From: Sphingomonas alpina
Lineage (GTDB): Bacteria; Pseudomonadota; Alphaproteobacteria; Sphingomonadales; Sphingomonadaceae
Direction of reading: 5' to 3'
NCBI RefSeq assembly: GCF_014490665.1
Contig: NZ_CP061038.1
Coordinates: 186,001 to 250,000 of the forward strand
DNA: 64,000 nucleotides
Every line of letters starts with the position of its first letter. The first letter of the stretch is position 1. Below, in pieces: positions 1-8,363 of the stretch. The notes beneath the pieces were generated by a model. That model searched no databases and was not told the origin of the DNA. It saw only the letters and a program-made list of their open reading frames with translations. The position numbers were made by a program, and so were the translations under genes.

Positions 1-340
1 CCAGAAAGGCATAGCCGCGATAGGGATTGAACAGCAGATATTCCGCCCAGCCGGTCTCGCCGTCCCAGCGTTCGAGATAGCCGACCACTTCCCAGGTCGT
101 CCCGCGCAGGTCACCGCGCGTCCCGAGCGGAATCTCCGGCCGCTTCATCGCTTCGGCCGCGCGCGTGATGATGCGCAGCGCCGGGTCGGTCGCATCGAGC
201 GTCGTGCCGCAATGTTCACACACCAGCGATACGGTGATGCCCGCCGCGCGCAGCGCGATGGTGCCGCCGCAATTGGTGCAGGACAAGGCGCGGACGGTCT
301 TGGCGGCGACCCAGGGAGATTCGGGCGTGACGTCGGTCAT
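1..340 (-). CDS. DUF4178 zinc-ribbon protein (partial, runs off left edge)
   Basis: Only the first ~113 residues lie in the window; the 3' end is beyond base 1. The N-terminus carries two CxxC-type pairs (CTNC and CEHC) that make a small zinc ribbon, followed by a beta-rich segment (TRGDLRGTTWEVVGYLERW) typical of DUF4178. The ATG at 340 overlaps the TGA of the upstream gene (ATGA), so the two are probably translationally coupled. It is the third gene of a minus-strand operon with an SPFH protein and another DUF4178 protein. From family knowledge, DUF4178 proteins occur beside band-7/SPFH proteins and aminopropyltransferase-like enzymes in putative membrane-stress clusters; their biochemical role is unknown. 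Confidence 0.8.
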   Translation of the reverse strand, partial: MTDVTPESPWVAAKTVRALSCTNCGGTIALRAAGITVSLVCEHCGTTLDATDPALRIITRAAEAMKRPEIPLGTRGDLRGTTWEVVGYLERWDGETGWAEYLLFNPYRGYAFL

Positions 341-1008
341 GCGGCGTATTGCGGCATCGGCCACCCGTCGAACGCGCGCAAATGGGTTGCGCGCAGTTCG
401 GCGAGCGAGACATAGCGTCCGGCATAGACGCTGACCTCGCCATCCTCTTTCTGCAGGCTTGCACAATGTCCATCGGCAGCCATCAGGTCGACGCTGACGA
501 TCTTGAGCCCGACCATCGCGCCGAACGGTAATTCGCCTTCACTGGCGACGCAGGTCACGTCCTTGATATCGGTCACGCGGTACTCGATCCCGTCGATCGT
601 CGCGGTGGTGCCGAGTACGATTTTCTGGCGCTCGCGCAGTCGCTTGACCGCGTCGGTCCTGGTGGCACCATGCTCGACGACGCGCAGCAGCATGTAGCGG
701 CCCATCGCTTCCCCCAGCCAGGCCGACGATCCGTCATCGAACAAGGCAAGCCATTCGTTCCAGCCGCCGTCGCTCCAGCGCCAGCGCACGCGCCCGATCA
801 GCTCGAAGCCTATCCCGCCATCGCTGCCGCGCGTGCCGATCTGCAACGGGCTGACATCCTCGGGCACCTCGGCAACTTGCCCGATCACCTCGATCTGGTC
901 GCCGTTGCGCATCACCAGGCTGCGGCAATAACCGCACACCCTGGCGGGCAGGTCGGCGGATCGAAAATGGATCGCCGCGCCGCAATTGGGACAGGTCGCG
1001 TCGAGCAC
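337..1008 (-). CDS. DUF4178 domain protein with N-terminal zinc ribbon
   Basis: A 223-residue protein starting at a GTG three bases after the stop of the SPFH gene. Residues ~6-30 hold a four-cysteine zinc ribbon (CPNC...CGYC) and the rest repeats the DUF4178 fold: TRGSDGGIGFELIGRVRWRW, a tryptophan-rich strand (WNEWLALF) and a second half from about residue 120 (KIVLGTTATIDGIEYRVTDI). No catalytic motif or membrane segment is visible, so it is most likely a soluble cytoplasmic partner of the neighbouring SPFH protein. It overlaps the next gene by 4 bp (ATGA). Function unknown; the family call rests on the domain layout and context. Confidence 0.8.
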   Translation of the reverse strand: MLDATCPNCGAAIHFRSADLPARVCGYCRSLVMRNGDQIEVIGQVAEVPEDVSPLQIGTRGSDGGIGFELIGRVRWRWSDGGWNEWLALFDDGSSAWLGEAMGRYMLLRVVEHGATRTDAVKRLRERQKIVLGTTATIDGIEYRVTDIKDVTCVASEGELPFGAMVGLKIVSVDLMAADGHCASLQKEDGEVSVYAGRYVSLAELRATHLRAFDGWPMPQYAA

Positions 1009-1011
1009 GCC

Positions 1012-2004
1012 TCAGCCGATCTTGGCCAGCAGCGCCGCCTTCTTGCCGTCGAACTCCTCCTGCGTGATCGCGCCCGCGACGAGCAAACCGTGGAGCTTCT
1101 GGATCATCGCATAGGGATCCTCGCCCGCGCCGCCTTGACCCCCGTTTCCCTGGCCGAGGCCGCCAGCCATGCTCTGACCGATCGCCAGGCCGGCGGCGGC
1201 CCCCGCGCCAATCCCGGCGACGCCGCCGGATTGTGCGGCGGCGGTGCCGATCGCATCGGCGGTCTGGAACTTCACATAGCGGTCGAGATCGCCGACCACG
1301 CGCATCGAGCTCGCCTTGTCGAGATACTCCTGCACATTGTCCGGCAGAGACAGGCTCTCGACGAAGAAGGTGCAGCAGGCCAGGCCCCAGGCCTCGAACG
1401 CCGGTGCGACGGCCGCCTTGAGCCGTTCGGACAGCGCCGCCTGGTCAGCCGCAAGGTCGACGAACGCCGTGCTGCCGCCGCCCAGCCCCGAGGCGAGCGC
1501 CGTGGCGATCGCGCCGCGCAGTTGCGTTTCGACATCGGCGATGGTGAGCTTTTCGAGCGTGCCCATCAGCTTGGCCGCGAACACCGCGATATTGTCGAGC
1601 CGGAAGGAATAGCTGCCGAATGCGCGGATGCGCAGTGGCCCGAATTCCGCATCGCGCACCGTGATCGGCTGCGCCGTGCCCCATTTCAGCCCGGCCTGTT
1701 CCTTCGTGGTAAAGAAATACAGGTCCGACTTGAACGGCGAGGCGAAGCCCTTGTCCCAGTTGAGCAGGGCAGTGAGGATCGGCAGGTTCGCCGTGTCGAG
1801 CGTGTGCAGCCCGGGCTCGAACACATCGGCGATCTTGCCTTCGTTATAGAAGAACGCCTTTTGCCCCTCGCGCACGGTCAGCTGCGCGCCATTCTGAATC
1901 TCGCGGTCCTGTGCCGGATAGCGGATCGCCAGATCGCCCGGCTCCTCGGTCCAGTCGATGACGTCGATGAACTGCTTCGAGAGAAAATCCAATATGCCCA
2001 TCAT
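1012..2004 (-). CDS. SPFH/band-7 protein with C-terminal SHOCT-like tail
   Basis: A 330-residue protein of the virion-core/YdjI-like SPFH group. The N-terminus (MMGILDFLSKQFIDVIDW) is an amphipathic segment, followed by the SPFH core (ALYRYP-type start, here DLAIRYPAQDREIQNGAQL; FFTTKEQAGLKWGTAQPI; RAFGSYSFRL). A glycine/alanine-rich linker (about residues 255-290) leads to a SHOCT-like helix pair (DPYAMIQKLHGLLVAGAITQ). The start at 2004 is chosen because AGGAG lies 5 nt upstream; an in-frame ATG exists further upstream without a ribosome site. It heads the operon with two DUF4178 genes. SPFH proteins scaffold membrane microdomains; a role in membrane stress is inference from context. Confidence 0.85.
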   Translation of the reverse strand: MMGILDFLSKQFIDVIDWTEEPGDLAIRYPAQDREIQNGAQLTVREGQKAFFYNEGKIADVFEPGLHTLDTANLPILTALLNWDKGFASPFKSDLYFFTTKEQAGLKWGTAQPITVRDAEFGPLRIRAFGSYSFRLDNIAVFAAKLMGTLEKLTIADVETQLRGAIATALASGLGGGSTAFVDLAADQAALSERLKAAVAPAFEAWGLACCTFFVESLSLPDNVQEYLDKASSMRVVGDLDRYVKFQTADAIGTAAAQSGGVAGIGAGAAAGLAIGQSMAGGLGQGNGGQGGAGEDPYAMIQKLHGLLVAGAITQEEFDGKKAALLAKIG

Positions 2005-2168
2005 CAAGTCTCCTAGAAGACCCATTCTAGGGGGGTTTCCCAATCGCGCGAAACAGAATCCGGACACATGATATTAACTGCCGAGTGAGTAAGTATTGAC
2101 GAAGCTCGTCGATCAGATGATGATGCGCGCCATGGCGCCGGAAGAGCGCAACCTGGAGGAGAGCGACA

Positions 2169-3509
2169 ATGACCCACCGCAAACACCCCCTGTCAGGTTC
2201 CGTATCGCGCCGCGCGGCGGTGATCGGCGGCGCTGCGCTGACCGCGGGCGCACTGCTCGGGGCGCCCGCGCTCGCCAAGCCGTTGCGCAAGGTGCCGAGG
2301 GGCTTTTTATGGGGCACCGCCATCTCCGCACATCAAAGCGAGGGCAATGATGTCCATTCAGATTGCTGGCTGCTCGAAAACCTGCCCGAGACGGTGTTCA
2401 AGGAGCCGTCCGGCGATGCTTGTGACAGCTTCAACCGTTACGAACAGGATTTCGACATCGCCAGGGCAATGGGGCTGAACTGCTATCGCTTCGGTATCGA
2501 ATGGGCGCGGATCGAGCCCGAGCGGGGCAAATTCTCGATCGCCGCGCTCGACCATTATGTTCGTGTGCTGGAGGCCTGCCGCGCGCGCGGCCTGTTGCCG
2601 GTGCTGACCTATAATCACTTCACCGTGCCGCTCTGGTTCGCCGAACGCGGTGGATGGGAAGCGGCGGACAGCGCCGAGCTGTTCGCGCGCTTTTGCGAGC
2701 GGGCGACACGTTCGCTCGGGTCGCTGATCGGCATGGCCTCGCCGTTCAACGAAGCGAACATCCATCTGCTCGGCAAGCTGTTGCGCATGGGCGCGACGCC
2801 GGAGCATGTCGCCAAGCGCAAGGCGATGATCGCAGCGGCCGCGGCAAAGACCAATGCGCCGAAATTCTCCTCGCTGCTGTTCGCCGACCCGGACCGGATC
2901 GACGCGCATCTGCTCGACGCCCATGCCAAGGCCTATCAGGCGATCAAGGCTGGCCCGGGCGACTTTCCGGTCGGCGTGACGCTGAGCACGCAGGATTTCC
3001 AGCCGGTCGGCGAGCAAAGCCTCGCGCCGATGATCGAGAAGATGGTTTATGGCAGCTGGTGGGATGCAGTGAACGCCAGCGACTTTGTCGGCGTGCAGAC
3101 CTATACCCGGGTGCGGCTCGACGCGAAGACCATGGTGCCGCCGCCGCCCGGCACGGAAATGACCGCCGCCGGATACGAATATTACCCGCCCGCGCTCGGC
3201 AACACGATCCGCCTCGCCGCGAAGCGCACGACCAAGCCGATCTATGTCACCGAAAGCGGCATCGCCACCGACGACGATACGCGGCGTGTCGCATGGATCG
3301 ACGAAACGCTCGCCGAGATCGGCCAGTGTATCGCCGAGGGCATTGATGTGAAGAGCTATATGTACTGGTCGCTGCTCGACAATTTCGAATGGACCTCCGG
3401 CTATGGCCAGCATTTCGGGCTGGTCGCGGTCGACCGCACCAGCTTCAAACGCTCGCCCAAGGCAAGCGCGTGGTATCTCGCCAAGCGCGCCAAGGCCGGC
3501 ATGGTCTGA
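2169..3509 (+). CDS. Exported GH1-family glycoside hydrolase
   Basis: A 446-residue beta-glucosidase-like protein. A twin-arginine signal (SVSRRAAVIGG, residues 11-21) precedes the alanine-rich h-region and a cut near ALA-K37, so it is likely exported folded by Tat. GH1 hallmarks follow: FLWGTAISAHQSEGN at the barrel start, the acid/base Glu in PFNEAN (E195) and the nucleophile Glu in YVTESG (E362); SLLDNFEWTSGY near the C-terminus is the aglycone loop. The usual NEP after the acid/base is NEA here, suggesting an atypical subgroup. GGAGG sits 9 nt before the ATG. It stands alone, so the sugar substrate cannot be read from context. Confidence 0.9.
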   Translation: MTHRKHPLSGSVSRRAAVIGGAALTAGALLGAPALAKPLRKVPRGFLWGTAISAHQSEGNDVHSDCWLLENLPETVFKEPSGDACDSFNRYEQDFDIARAMGLNCYRFGIEWARIEPERGKFSIAALDHYVRVLEACRARGLLPVLTYNHFTVPLWFAERGGWEAADSAELFARFCERATRSLGSLIGMASPFNEANIHLLGKLLRMGATPEHVAKRKAMIAAAAAKTNAPKFSSLLFADPDRIDAHLLDAHAKAYQAIKAGPGDFPVGVTLSTQDFQPVGEQSLAPMIEKMVYGSWWDAVNASDFVGVQTYTRVRLDAKTMVPPPPGTEMTAAGYEYYPPALGNTIRLAAKRTTKPIYVTESGIATDDDTRRVAWIDETLAEIGQCIAEGIDVKSYMYWSLLDNFEWTSGYGQHFGLVAVDRTSFKRSPKASAWYLAKRAKAGMV

Positions 3510-3570
3510 ACGGCGCAACCGTTGCGGATCATTCTCCAGAACAGGCCTGTTCCCTTTCGTATCGGCCCGC

Positions 3571-4806
3571 TTACTGGCCCTCCGCGGCGGGCATCTGCTG
3601 ATGCAACACGGCCTCGACCAGCCCGTGATAATAGCCCGCGACCAGCGGTTCGTCGCCGATCAGCTCGATCGCGCGGGTGATCGCGACCCACCCGTTCGCA
3701 CCATTGACGAAGATCACCGCTCCGTCCTTCGTATCCGGCGAGAAATAGACCAGGTCGGTCTGCCCTTCGTCATTGCCGGTGTGCTGCAGCACGCGGTGCG
3801 TGCCGTACTGCTGCATCTGCCAGCCAAGCGCATAGCCATAGGCATCCGGGCAGCGCGCAACTACCGCGCGCGGGCAACCATAGATCGCGTCGCCGTCGAG
3901 ATCGGTCAGGATCGTCTCACGCCACCGCCGCCGCGCCGCGTCCTTTCCACCCTGCACGATCAGCCCCGACAGGAACGAGGCATAGCCCGGCACGGTGGTG
4001 ATCAGGTCATAGGATGCGCCCACCCCGCTGCCCGCTTTCAGCCCCGGATAGAGCGCGTCGATCGTGCCGAACGCTCCGTCCTTGCCCACTGGCAGCGCGA
4101 GCTTGCCTGCGGTCCAGGCCGGCAATTCGCCGACCGCCATCCCATTGACATGCAACGGCGTGAATAACGTCTCCGTCGCCAGCGCGCGCAACGTCTTCCC
4201 CGTTTTCGCCTGGGCATAGAGCGCGGCGAGTTCGACCCCGGCACCGGAATAGCGATAGCGCGTGCCCGGATCCCAATCGAACGCCAGCTTGCCATTGTCA
4301 TAGTCATCGGGCCAGTTGCGCAGGCCCGAACGGTGCGACAGCAACAGCCGCGCGGTCAGCCGCTGGTAGCGCGGATCAGCGGCAAGATCGGCGTTGGCGA
4401 CATGGCCCGCGATCGGTTCGTCGAGATCGATCCTCCCCGCCGCCGCCAGCGCGATCAGCGTTTCCGCAGTGACTGTCTTGGCGATCGATGCGGTGTTGAA
4501 CGCAGTGCGGGCCGTGATCGGCACGCCCGGGCTCTGCTCGCCATAATAGCCGGTCCACACCACGCGCCCGCCCCGGATCACCGCGATGCCCATCCCGCCG
4601 AGCTTCTGCGCGCGGAGCAGGGCAGGGATCTCGCGGTCCATCCGCTGCTGTAATGCGGGCGCGGCGGCGCGGGCGCCGGCCGGTCTGCTGGCAATCAGGC
4701 CCGACGGGAAAAGCAGCGCGCACACGGCAAGGCTCCGGACCAGGAAGGACGGGAACCGGCGGTTCGGGGCGTGCTGCATCATTCGCGCGCAGCGTATCGG
4801 CGCCAT
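3571..4806 (-). CDS. Serine hydrolase, class C beta-lactamase family
   Basis: An exported 411-residue penicillin-binding-protein/beta-lactamase-fold hydrolase. An N-terminal hydrophobic segment (about residues 22-40) acts as signal peptide. The three active-site motifs are present: SIAK (nucleophile S107, K110), YSG (Y186, in place of YxN) and HTG (H342-G344, the KTG equivalent). Substrates in this large family include D-Ala peptides, esters and amides; nothing here narrows it. Convergent with the GH1 gene. In-frame ATGs at 4782 and 4779 are equally plausible starts since no good ribosome site is seen upstream of 4806. Confidence 0.85.
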   Translation of the reverse strand: MAPIRCARMMQHAPNRRFPSFLVRSLAVCALLFPSGLIASRPAGARAAAPALQQRMDREIPALLRAQKLGGMGIAVIRGGRVVWTGYYGEQSPGVPITARTAFNTASIAKTVTAETLIALAAAGRIDLDEPIAGHVANADLAADPRYQRLTARLLLSHRSGLRNWPDDYDNGKLAFDWDPGTRYRYSGAGVELAALYAQAKTGKTLRALATETLFTPLHVNGMAVGELPAWTAGKLALPVGKDGAFGTIDALYPGLKAGSGVGASYDLITTVPGYASFLSGLIVQGGKDAARRRWRETILTDLDGDAIYGCPRAVVARCPDAYGYALGWQMQQYGTHRVLQHTGNDEGQTDLVYFSPDTKDGAVIFVNGANGWVAITRAIELIGDEPLVAGYYHGLVEAVLHQQMPAAEGQ

Positions 4807-4886
4807 CGCCTCGCGGCAATCCGGTCGCGCTCACTCTCCACCGTTCGCCCTGACGGGAAAGGACTCAAACCTCGGCAGCGCGGCCC

Positions 4887-5039
4887 TTAGTTGCGGTCGC
4901 GATCACGGTCGCCATGATGTCCGTGATGGCCATGATGAGGACGGTCGCTGGCATAGCCGGGGTGATCGTACCGGCAGCCCGACAGCGCCAGCCCGGCCGC
5001 GACCAGCGCGACGGCGGCGATAGCGGATCGAATAGCCAT
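4887..5039 (-). CDS. Small His-rich lipoprotein (50 aa)
   Basis: A very short gene with a good ribosome site (AGGAG, 7 nt before the ATG at 5039). The protein has a signal peptide with lipobox LSGC (Cys at about residue 22), so it should be a lipid-anchored envelope protein. The mature part is only ~28 residues and ends in DRPHHGHHGHHGDRDRDRN, a cluster of six histidines alternating with Gly, then Asp/Arg pairs. The His tract could bind Zn, Ni or Cu; this is inference. No relative is recognised by name. Confidence 0.65.
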   Translation of the reverse strand: MAIRSAIAAVALVAAGLALSGCRYDHPGYASDRPHHGHHGHHGDRDRDRN

Positions 5040-5166
5040 CCATTGTCTCCTTGAGGGAAGAAGAACCCGGTGATGGACGCGCGAGTTCCGGAAAAGCGCC
5101 GAATGCCGGACGAACCGCCGGAGCCGCGCGACCATTTGCGCAAACCAGCGATCTTGTCGGCAAAGA

Positions 5167-5328
5167 AGAGGGTTCGCGCAGAGGCGCGGAGGACGCAGAG
5201 ATGGTCCGCGGGTCGAGCCGGCAGGCCGCGACAGCAAATCTACCACCAAGTCAGAGGTGCGGCCATGCACGGCGGCGATGCCTTCATACGGTCTCGGTGT
5301 CCTCCGCGCCTCTGCGCGAACTCTTTTT
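5167..5328. repeat. Inverted repeat with ~22-bp near-identical arms
   Basis: Two arms (about 5167-5198 and 5296-5328) are inverted copies of a sequence containing GCGCAGAGGCGCGGAGGAC; the core match is 22 bp. They flank ~100 bp of non-coding DNA between the lipoprotein gene and the TonB-like gene. The arm resembles the dispersed 'cgcagagacgcagag'-type repeats found in many bacterial genomes. The rest of 5040-5434 holds no supported gene. Confidence 0.7.
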
Positions 5329-5434
5329 CGCGTTCGATCGCCATTTCAGCGTGCGTTTCCGGCGGCTTGCGTTCAACCATCGAGGTCGAACGCCCCGACG
5401 ATGGAAAAGGGCCGATCGAACAGGAGCGTGTGTG

Positions 5435-6082
5435 ATGAGAGTGTCGCTGATCCGGCCAGCCCTGCACAATGTCGGCGTTGCGGCGCTGGCCATCACGACG
5501 GCGGCGATCGCGCTGTCGCCGCTCGTCCCGGCCGATGCCCGGCAGGCCAGGGCGCGACACCGCGCGCGACCGGTGCCCCTGGTGCCAGTACCAGTGCCGC
5601 CCGTCCCAACCTACGAGGTCATCGAAGCCCCGCCGACAATGCCGCCCTGCCGGCTCCCCGGGCAGGTCGTCGATGCTGCCGATCCGGAGGCAGCGGCGAT
5701 GCCGCCATGCCCGGCGATGCTGAGCATCGGGCCAAGCGCGAAGCCCGTTCCCGGCGGACCGTCCGATCCGCGGTTGCTCGACAGCGAAATCGTTACCCCG
5801 GCATGGCGCGCGCAACTGCTCGCGCACCTCCTCCGCTTCCAGCATTATCCCGCCGCAGCGCTGAGGCAGGAACTGAGCGGTACGGTCATGCTGCGCTTAC
5901 GCATCCTGTCGGACGGCATCGTCTTCGCCCGGGGCGTCGTCGGATCATCCGGCGCACCGCTGCTCGATGCGGCGGCGCTTGAACTGGTCGATCGTGCCCA
6001 GCCGCTGCCGCCGCTGCCGGACGCGCCGCCGGGCGCCGCGATCGATGTCGTGCTGCCGGTGACTTACCGGATCGCGGAATAG
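5435..6082 (+). CDS. TonB-family energy transducer-like protein
   Basis: A 215-residue protein. It starts with an N-terminal hydrophobic segment (about residues 12-32) that anchors it in the inner membrane or is cleaved, then a Pro/Val-rich stretch (PVPLVPVPVPPVPTYEV) that fits a periplasm-spanning linker, and a C-terminal TonB-like domain from ~130 (FQHYPAAALRQELSGTVMLRLRILSDG, then DAAALELVDRAQPLPPLPD). The start at 5435 has GGAG 8 nt upstream and replaces a longer in-frame opening. It may energise one of the TonB receptors in this region, but no ExbB/ExbD genes are adjacent. Confidence 0.8.
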   Translation: MRVSLIRPALHNVGVAALAITTAAIALSPLVPADARQARARHRARPVPLVPVPVPPVPTYEVIEAPPTMPPCRLPGQVVDAADPEAAAMPPCPAMLSIGPSAKPVPGGPSDPRLLDSEIVTPAWRAQLLAHLLRFQHYPAAALRQELSGTVMLRLRILSDGIVFARGVVGSSGAPLLDAAALELVDRAQPLPPLPDAPPGAAIDVVLPVTYRIAE

Positions 6083-6098
6083 CACGCATCTCACCCAC

Positions 6099-7640
6099 TC
6101 ACCCCAGCGCGGCGATCTCATACATCAAATCGACATAGGCCATGCTCTGCGCGGTCAAATTGGCGACCTTTGGATTGACCGGCTCGATCACGAAATATTC
6201 GTCCGGCGCATGCGCGCCATTGCCGGTGCCGATCCCGAACTGCGCGGCGGGCAGGTGCAGCGGATCACCGGTGAACACCACGCCCGGCCATGATCCGGCC
6301 GATCGTACCGACAAGGCATAGGGCACGCCCGCGCGCGTCAGCACTGCCTTGTGCGCCTTGATCAGCGACGACTCCTCCGGCGTTTGCGTCGGGCCGTATC
6401 CGCCCGTCACATTCACCTCGATATCGGGAAAGCCCTTCTTGATCAGGTGCGCCTTCAGCTTCGCGACGCTGTCGTCCTTGGTCATGTCGGGCACCAGCCG
6501 CATCTCGACCTTGGCGACCGCGCGGTGCGGCAGCACGGTCTTTCCGCCCTGGCCGGTATAGCCGGCGACCAGCCCCTGGATGTTGATCGTCGGTTGCGAC
6601 GCCAGCCGCTCGAGCGATTGCTCCCAGGTCTCGTCGTTGATCCAGCGCTGTACGCCCATCGCCTTTTTGGAATCCGCTTCGTTGCCGCTGCGCGCGGCTT
6701 CTGCGATCAGCGCCTTTTGCCGCACGGTCAGTGGCGTGACCCGGTCGAGATAGCCCTCGACCGCCGGCGTATGCCCGTCCGGTCCCATCAGCGTATTGAG
6801 CGCCTGGACCAGCCGCCACGCCGGGCTGTCGACCCGCGCGAACTGGCTCGAATGCAAATCGTTCGCCGGCCCGCGGCCCCATGTCTTGCTGTCCGATACG
6901 ATCTCCATTTCGACCGCGCCCTTTGCGCCGAGCGTGATCGTCGCATTGCCGCTCGGCGCCTGCCCGGCCGAGGGAATGATCACGCCCACGCATTTCTTCA
7001 TCGCCGCCAGCACCTGCGGGTCGCGGATCGCGGTGAGGAAATTGGGTGAGGCGATCTCCTCCTCGCCCTCCGCGATCAGCACCAGGTTGACTGGTAGTTT
7101 GCGGCCCGACGCCTTGAACGCATGCAGCGCGGCGAGGAATGCGCCCTCCGGCCCCTTCTGGTTGACGGCGCCGCGCCCCATGACGACCTTGCCCACGCCG
7201 GGCCGGTCGACCAGCCGTCCCTCGAGCGGCGGCACCGACCATTCCTTGGGGTCGAACTGCTTCACGTCATACATGAAATAAATGCCGAGCCATTTCGGCG
7301 CCCCGACATCCAGCACCCCGAACACCGCCGGCACGCCCCCGGTCGGCACCGCTCGCACCCCGGTAAAGCCTGCTTCCTGCGCCAGCCGCGACATATAGGC
7401 GACGCCCTCATCGACCTGGAAGCGTTCGGCGGCGATGGTCGGATGCTTGATCCAGTCCTGGATCCGCGCAATCGCGGCATCATGGCCTTTCTCCACCGCA
7501 GTGCGGATCGCGGCCATGTCATCGCTGCGCGCGGCGAAGGCGATGCCGGGGGCGAGGGTGGCGGCAGTTGCGGCGGCGGAGCGGAGGAGCGCGCGGCGGG
7601 TGGGGGGTGAAGGTGTTTTCGTTGTCCCCTGGATCCCCAT
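6099..7640 (-). CDS. M20-family peptidase homologue, Tat-exported, altered metal site
   Basis: A 513-residue member of the M20 zinc peptidase family (CPG2/ArgE-like). Residues ~14-37 form a Tat signal (TRRALLRS then AAATAATLAPGIAFA). The fold is clear, but canonical ligands differ: the usual H-x-D is M-Y-D (residues 123-125) and the bridging Asp in GRG-x-x-D-x-KG is Asn (GRGAVNQKG, N160); EGEEE (191-195) and the distal His (HAPDEY) are kept. The start at 7640 is preceded by GGGGA; the open frame upstream lacks coding character. Whether it still binds metal and hydrolyses peptides is uncertain. Confidence 0.85.
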   Translation of the reverse strand: MGIQGTTKTPSPPTRRALLRSAAATAATLAPGIAFAARSDDMAAIRTAVEKGHDAAIARIQDWIKHPTIAAERFQVDEGVAYMSRLAQEAGFTGVRAVPTGGVPAVFGVLDVGAPKWLGIYFMYDVKQFDPKEWSVPPLEGRLVDRPGVGKVVMGRGAVNQKGPEGAFLAALHAFKASGRKLPVNLVLIAEGEEEIASPNFLTAIRDPQVLAAMKKCVGVIIPSAGQAPSGNATITLGAKGAVEMEIVSDSKTWGRGPANDLHSSQFARVDSPAWRLVQALNTLMGPDGHTPAVEGYLDRVTPLTVRQKALIAEAARSGNEADSKKAMGVQRWINDETWEQSLERLASQPTINIQGLVAGYTGQGGKTVLPHRAVAKVEMRLVPDMTKDDSVAKLKAHLIKKGFPDIEVNVTGGYGPTQTPEESSLIKAHKAVLTRAGVPYALSVRSAGSWPGVVFTGDPLHLPAAQFGIGTGNGAHAPDEYFVIEPVNPKVANLTAQSMAYVDLMYEIAALG

Positions 7641-7836
7641 TGCGATCCCCGTTGCGATCCATAACTTGCTCCCCTCTGATGTGATTTGGGGCATAGAAGT
7701 CGGCGACGTTGCGGAGGTCAAGCGTTGCGGTGAATTGAGCATTGCCTGCCGTCCGGCATCCATGAACGTTGCACGGCGGACTTGCTTGTCCGCGGATGCA
7801 AGGCCACATCGCATGGCCACGAAAATGGAGAATCTG

Positions 7837-8136
7837 ATGTCTGTGAAAGTGATCGCGTTCGTCACGGTGAAGGCGGGGGAAGAACAGGCGTTCGAGGCCG
7901 CCGCTAGCATCTGTGTTGCTGCATCACGGAGCGAGCCGGGTGTGCTTCATTATGACCTGTGGCGCGAAGCCGAGGGCGAGCGCCGTTACGTGTTCAACGA
8001 ACTCTATGCCGATCAGGCCGCCGTTCAGTCGCATATGGGATCGGATCACTTCAAGGCCTTCGGCCTGGCGGCCCGCGATCTGGCGGCAGCACGTCCCGTC
8101 ATCATCGCCACCACCCCGATCGACGTGGCCGAATAA
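7837..8136 (+). CDS. Antibiotic biosynthesis monooxygenase (ABM) domain protein
   Basis: A 99-residue dimeric alpha/beta ferredoxin-like fold protein. The pattern VIAFVTVKAGEEQAFEAA, then SEPGVLHYDLWRE and FNELYADQAAVQSHMGSDHF, is characteristic of ABM/YgiN-type quinol or heme-degrading monooxygenases. It would act in the cytoplasm on a small aromatic substrate. ATGs at 7813 and 7825 are in frame, but the one at 7837 has GGAG 6 nt upstream. It is divergent from the M20 gene. Confidence 0.85.
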   Translation: MSVKVIAFVTVKAGEEQAFEAAASICVAASRSEPGVLHYDLWREAEGERRYVFNELYADQAAVQSHMGSDHFKAFGLAARDLAAARPVIIATTPIDVAE

Positions 8137-8160
8137 GACTTCGTCGCAAAACGAGGCTAT

Positions 8161-8188
8161 GCCGCCGCGCGCTCGGACGCGGCGGCTT
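8161..8188 (+). terminator. Hairpin terminator after ABM gene
   Basis: GCCGCCGCG and its exact complement CGCGGCGGC enclose an 8-nt loop 25 bp after the ABM stop and are followed by TT only. A GC-rich 9-bp stem fits a factor-independent or weak terminator. The remaining bases to 8363 hold no supported gene. Confidence 0.5.
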
Positions 8189-8363
8189 GGATGCTGGCCG
8201 ACAGCCCCAATGCGCCTATCCGCGGTCGCTCTCGGCCAGTTGATTGTTCGCACGAACTGTTGCGACAATCCTTGAGTCCACCGTGCAAAGTCGGCAACCG
8301 AACGCGTATTGCGCTCTTCTTTGAGAACGTTCACAAATTGCGCTTCGCTACTGCCAGCAATGG

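Noticed and set aside
5051..5434. Upstream extension of the TonB-like gene
   Set aside because: It would run through the inverted repeat and lacks coding character; the ATG at 5435 has its own ribosome site and signal segment.
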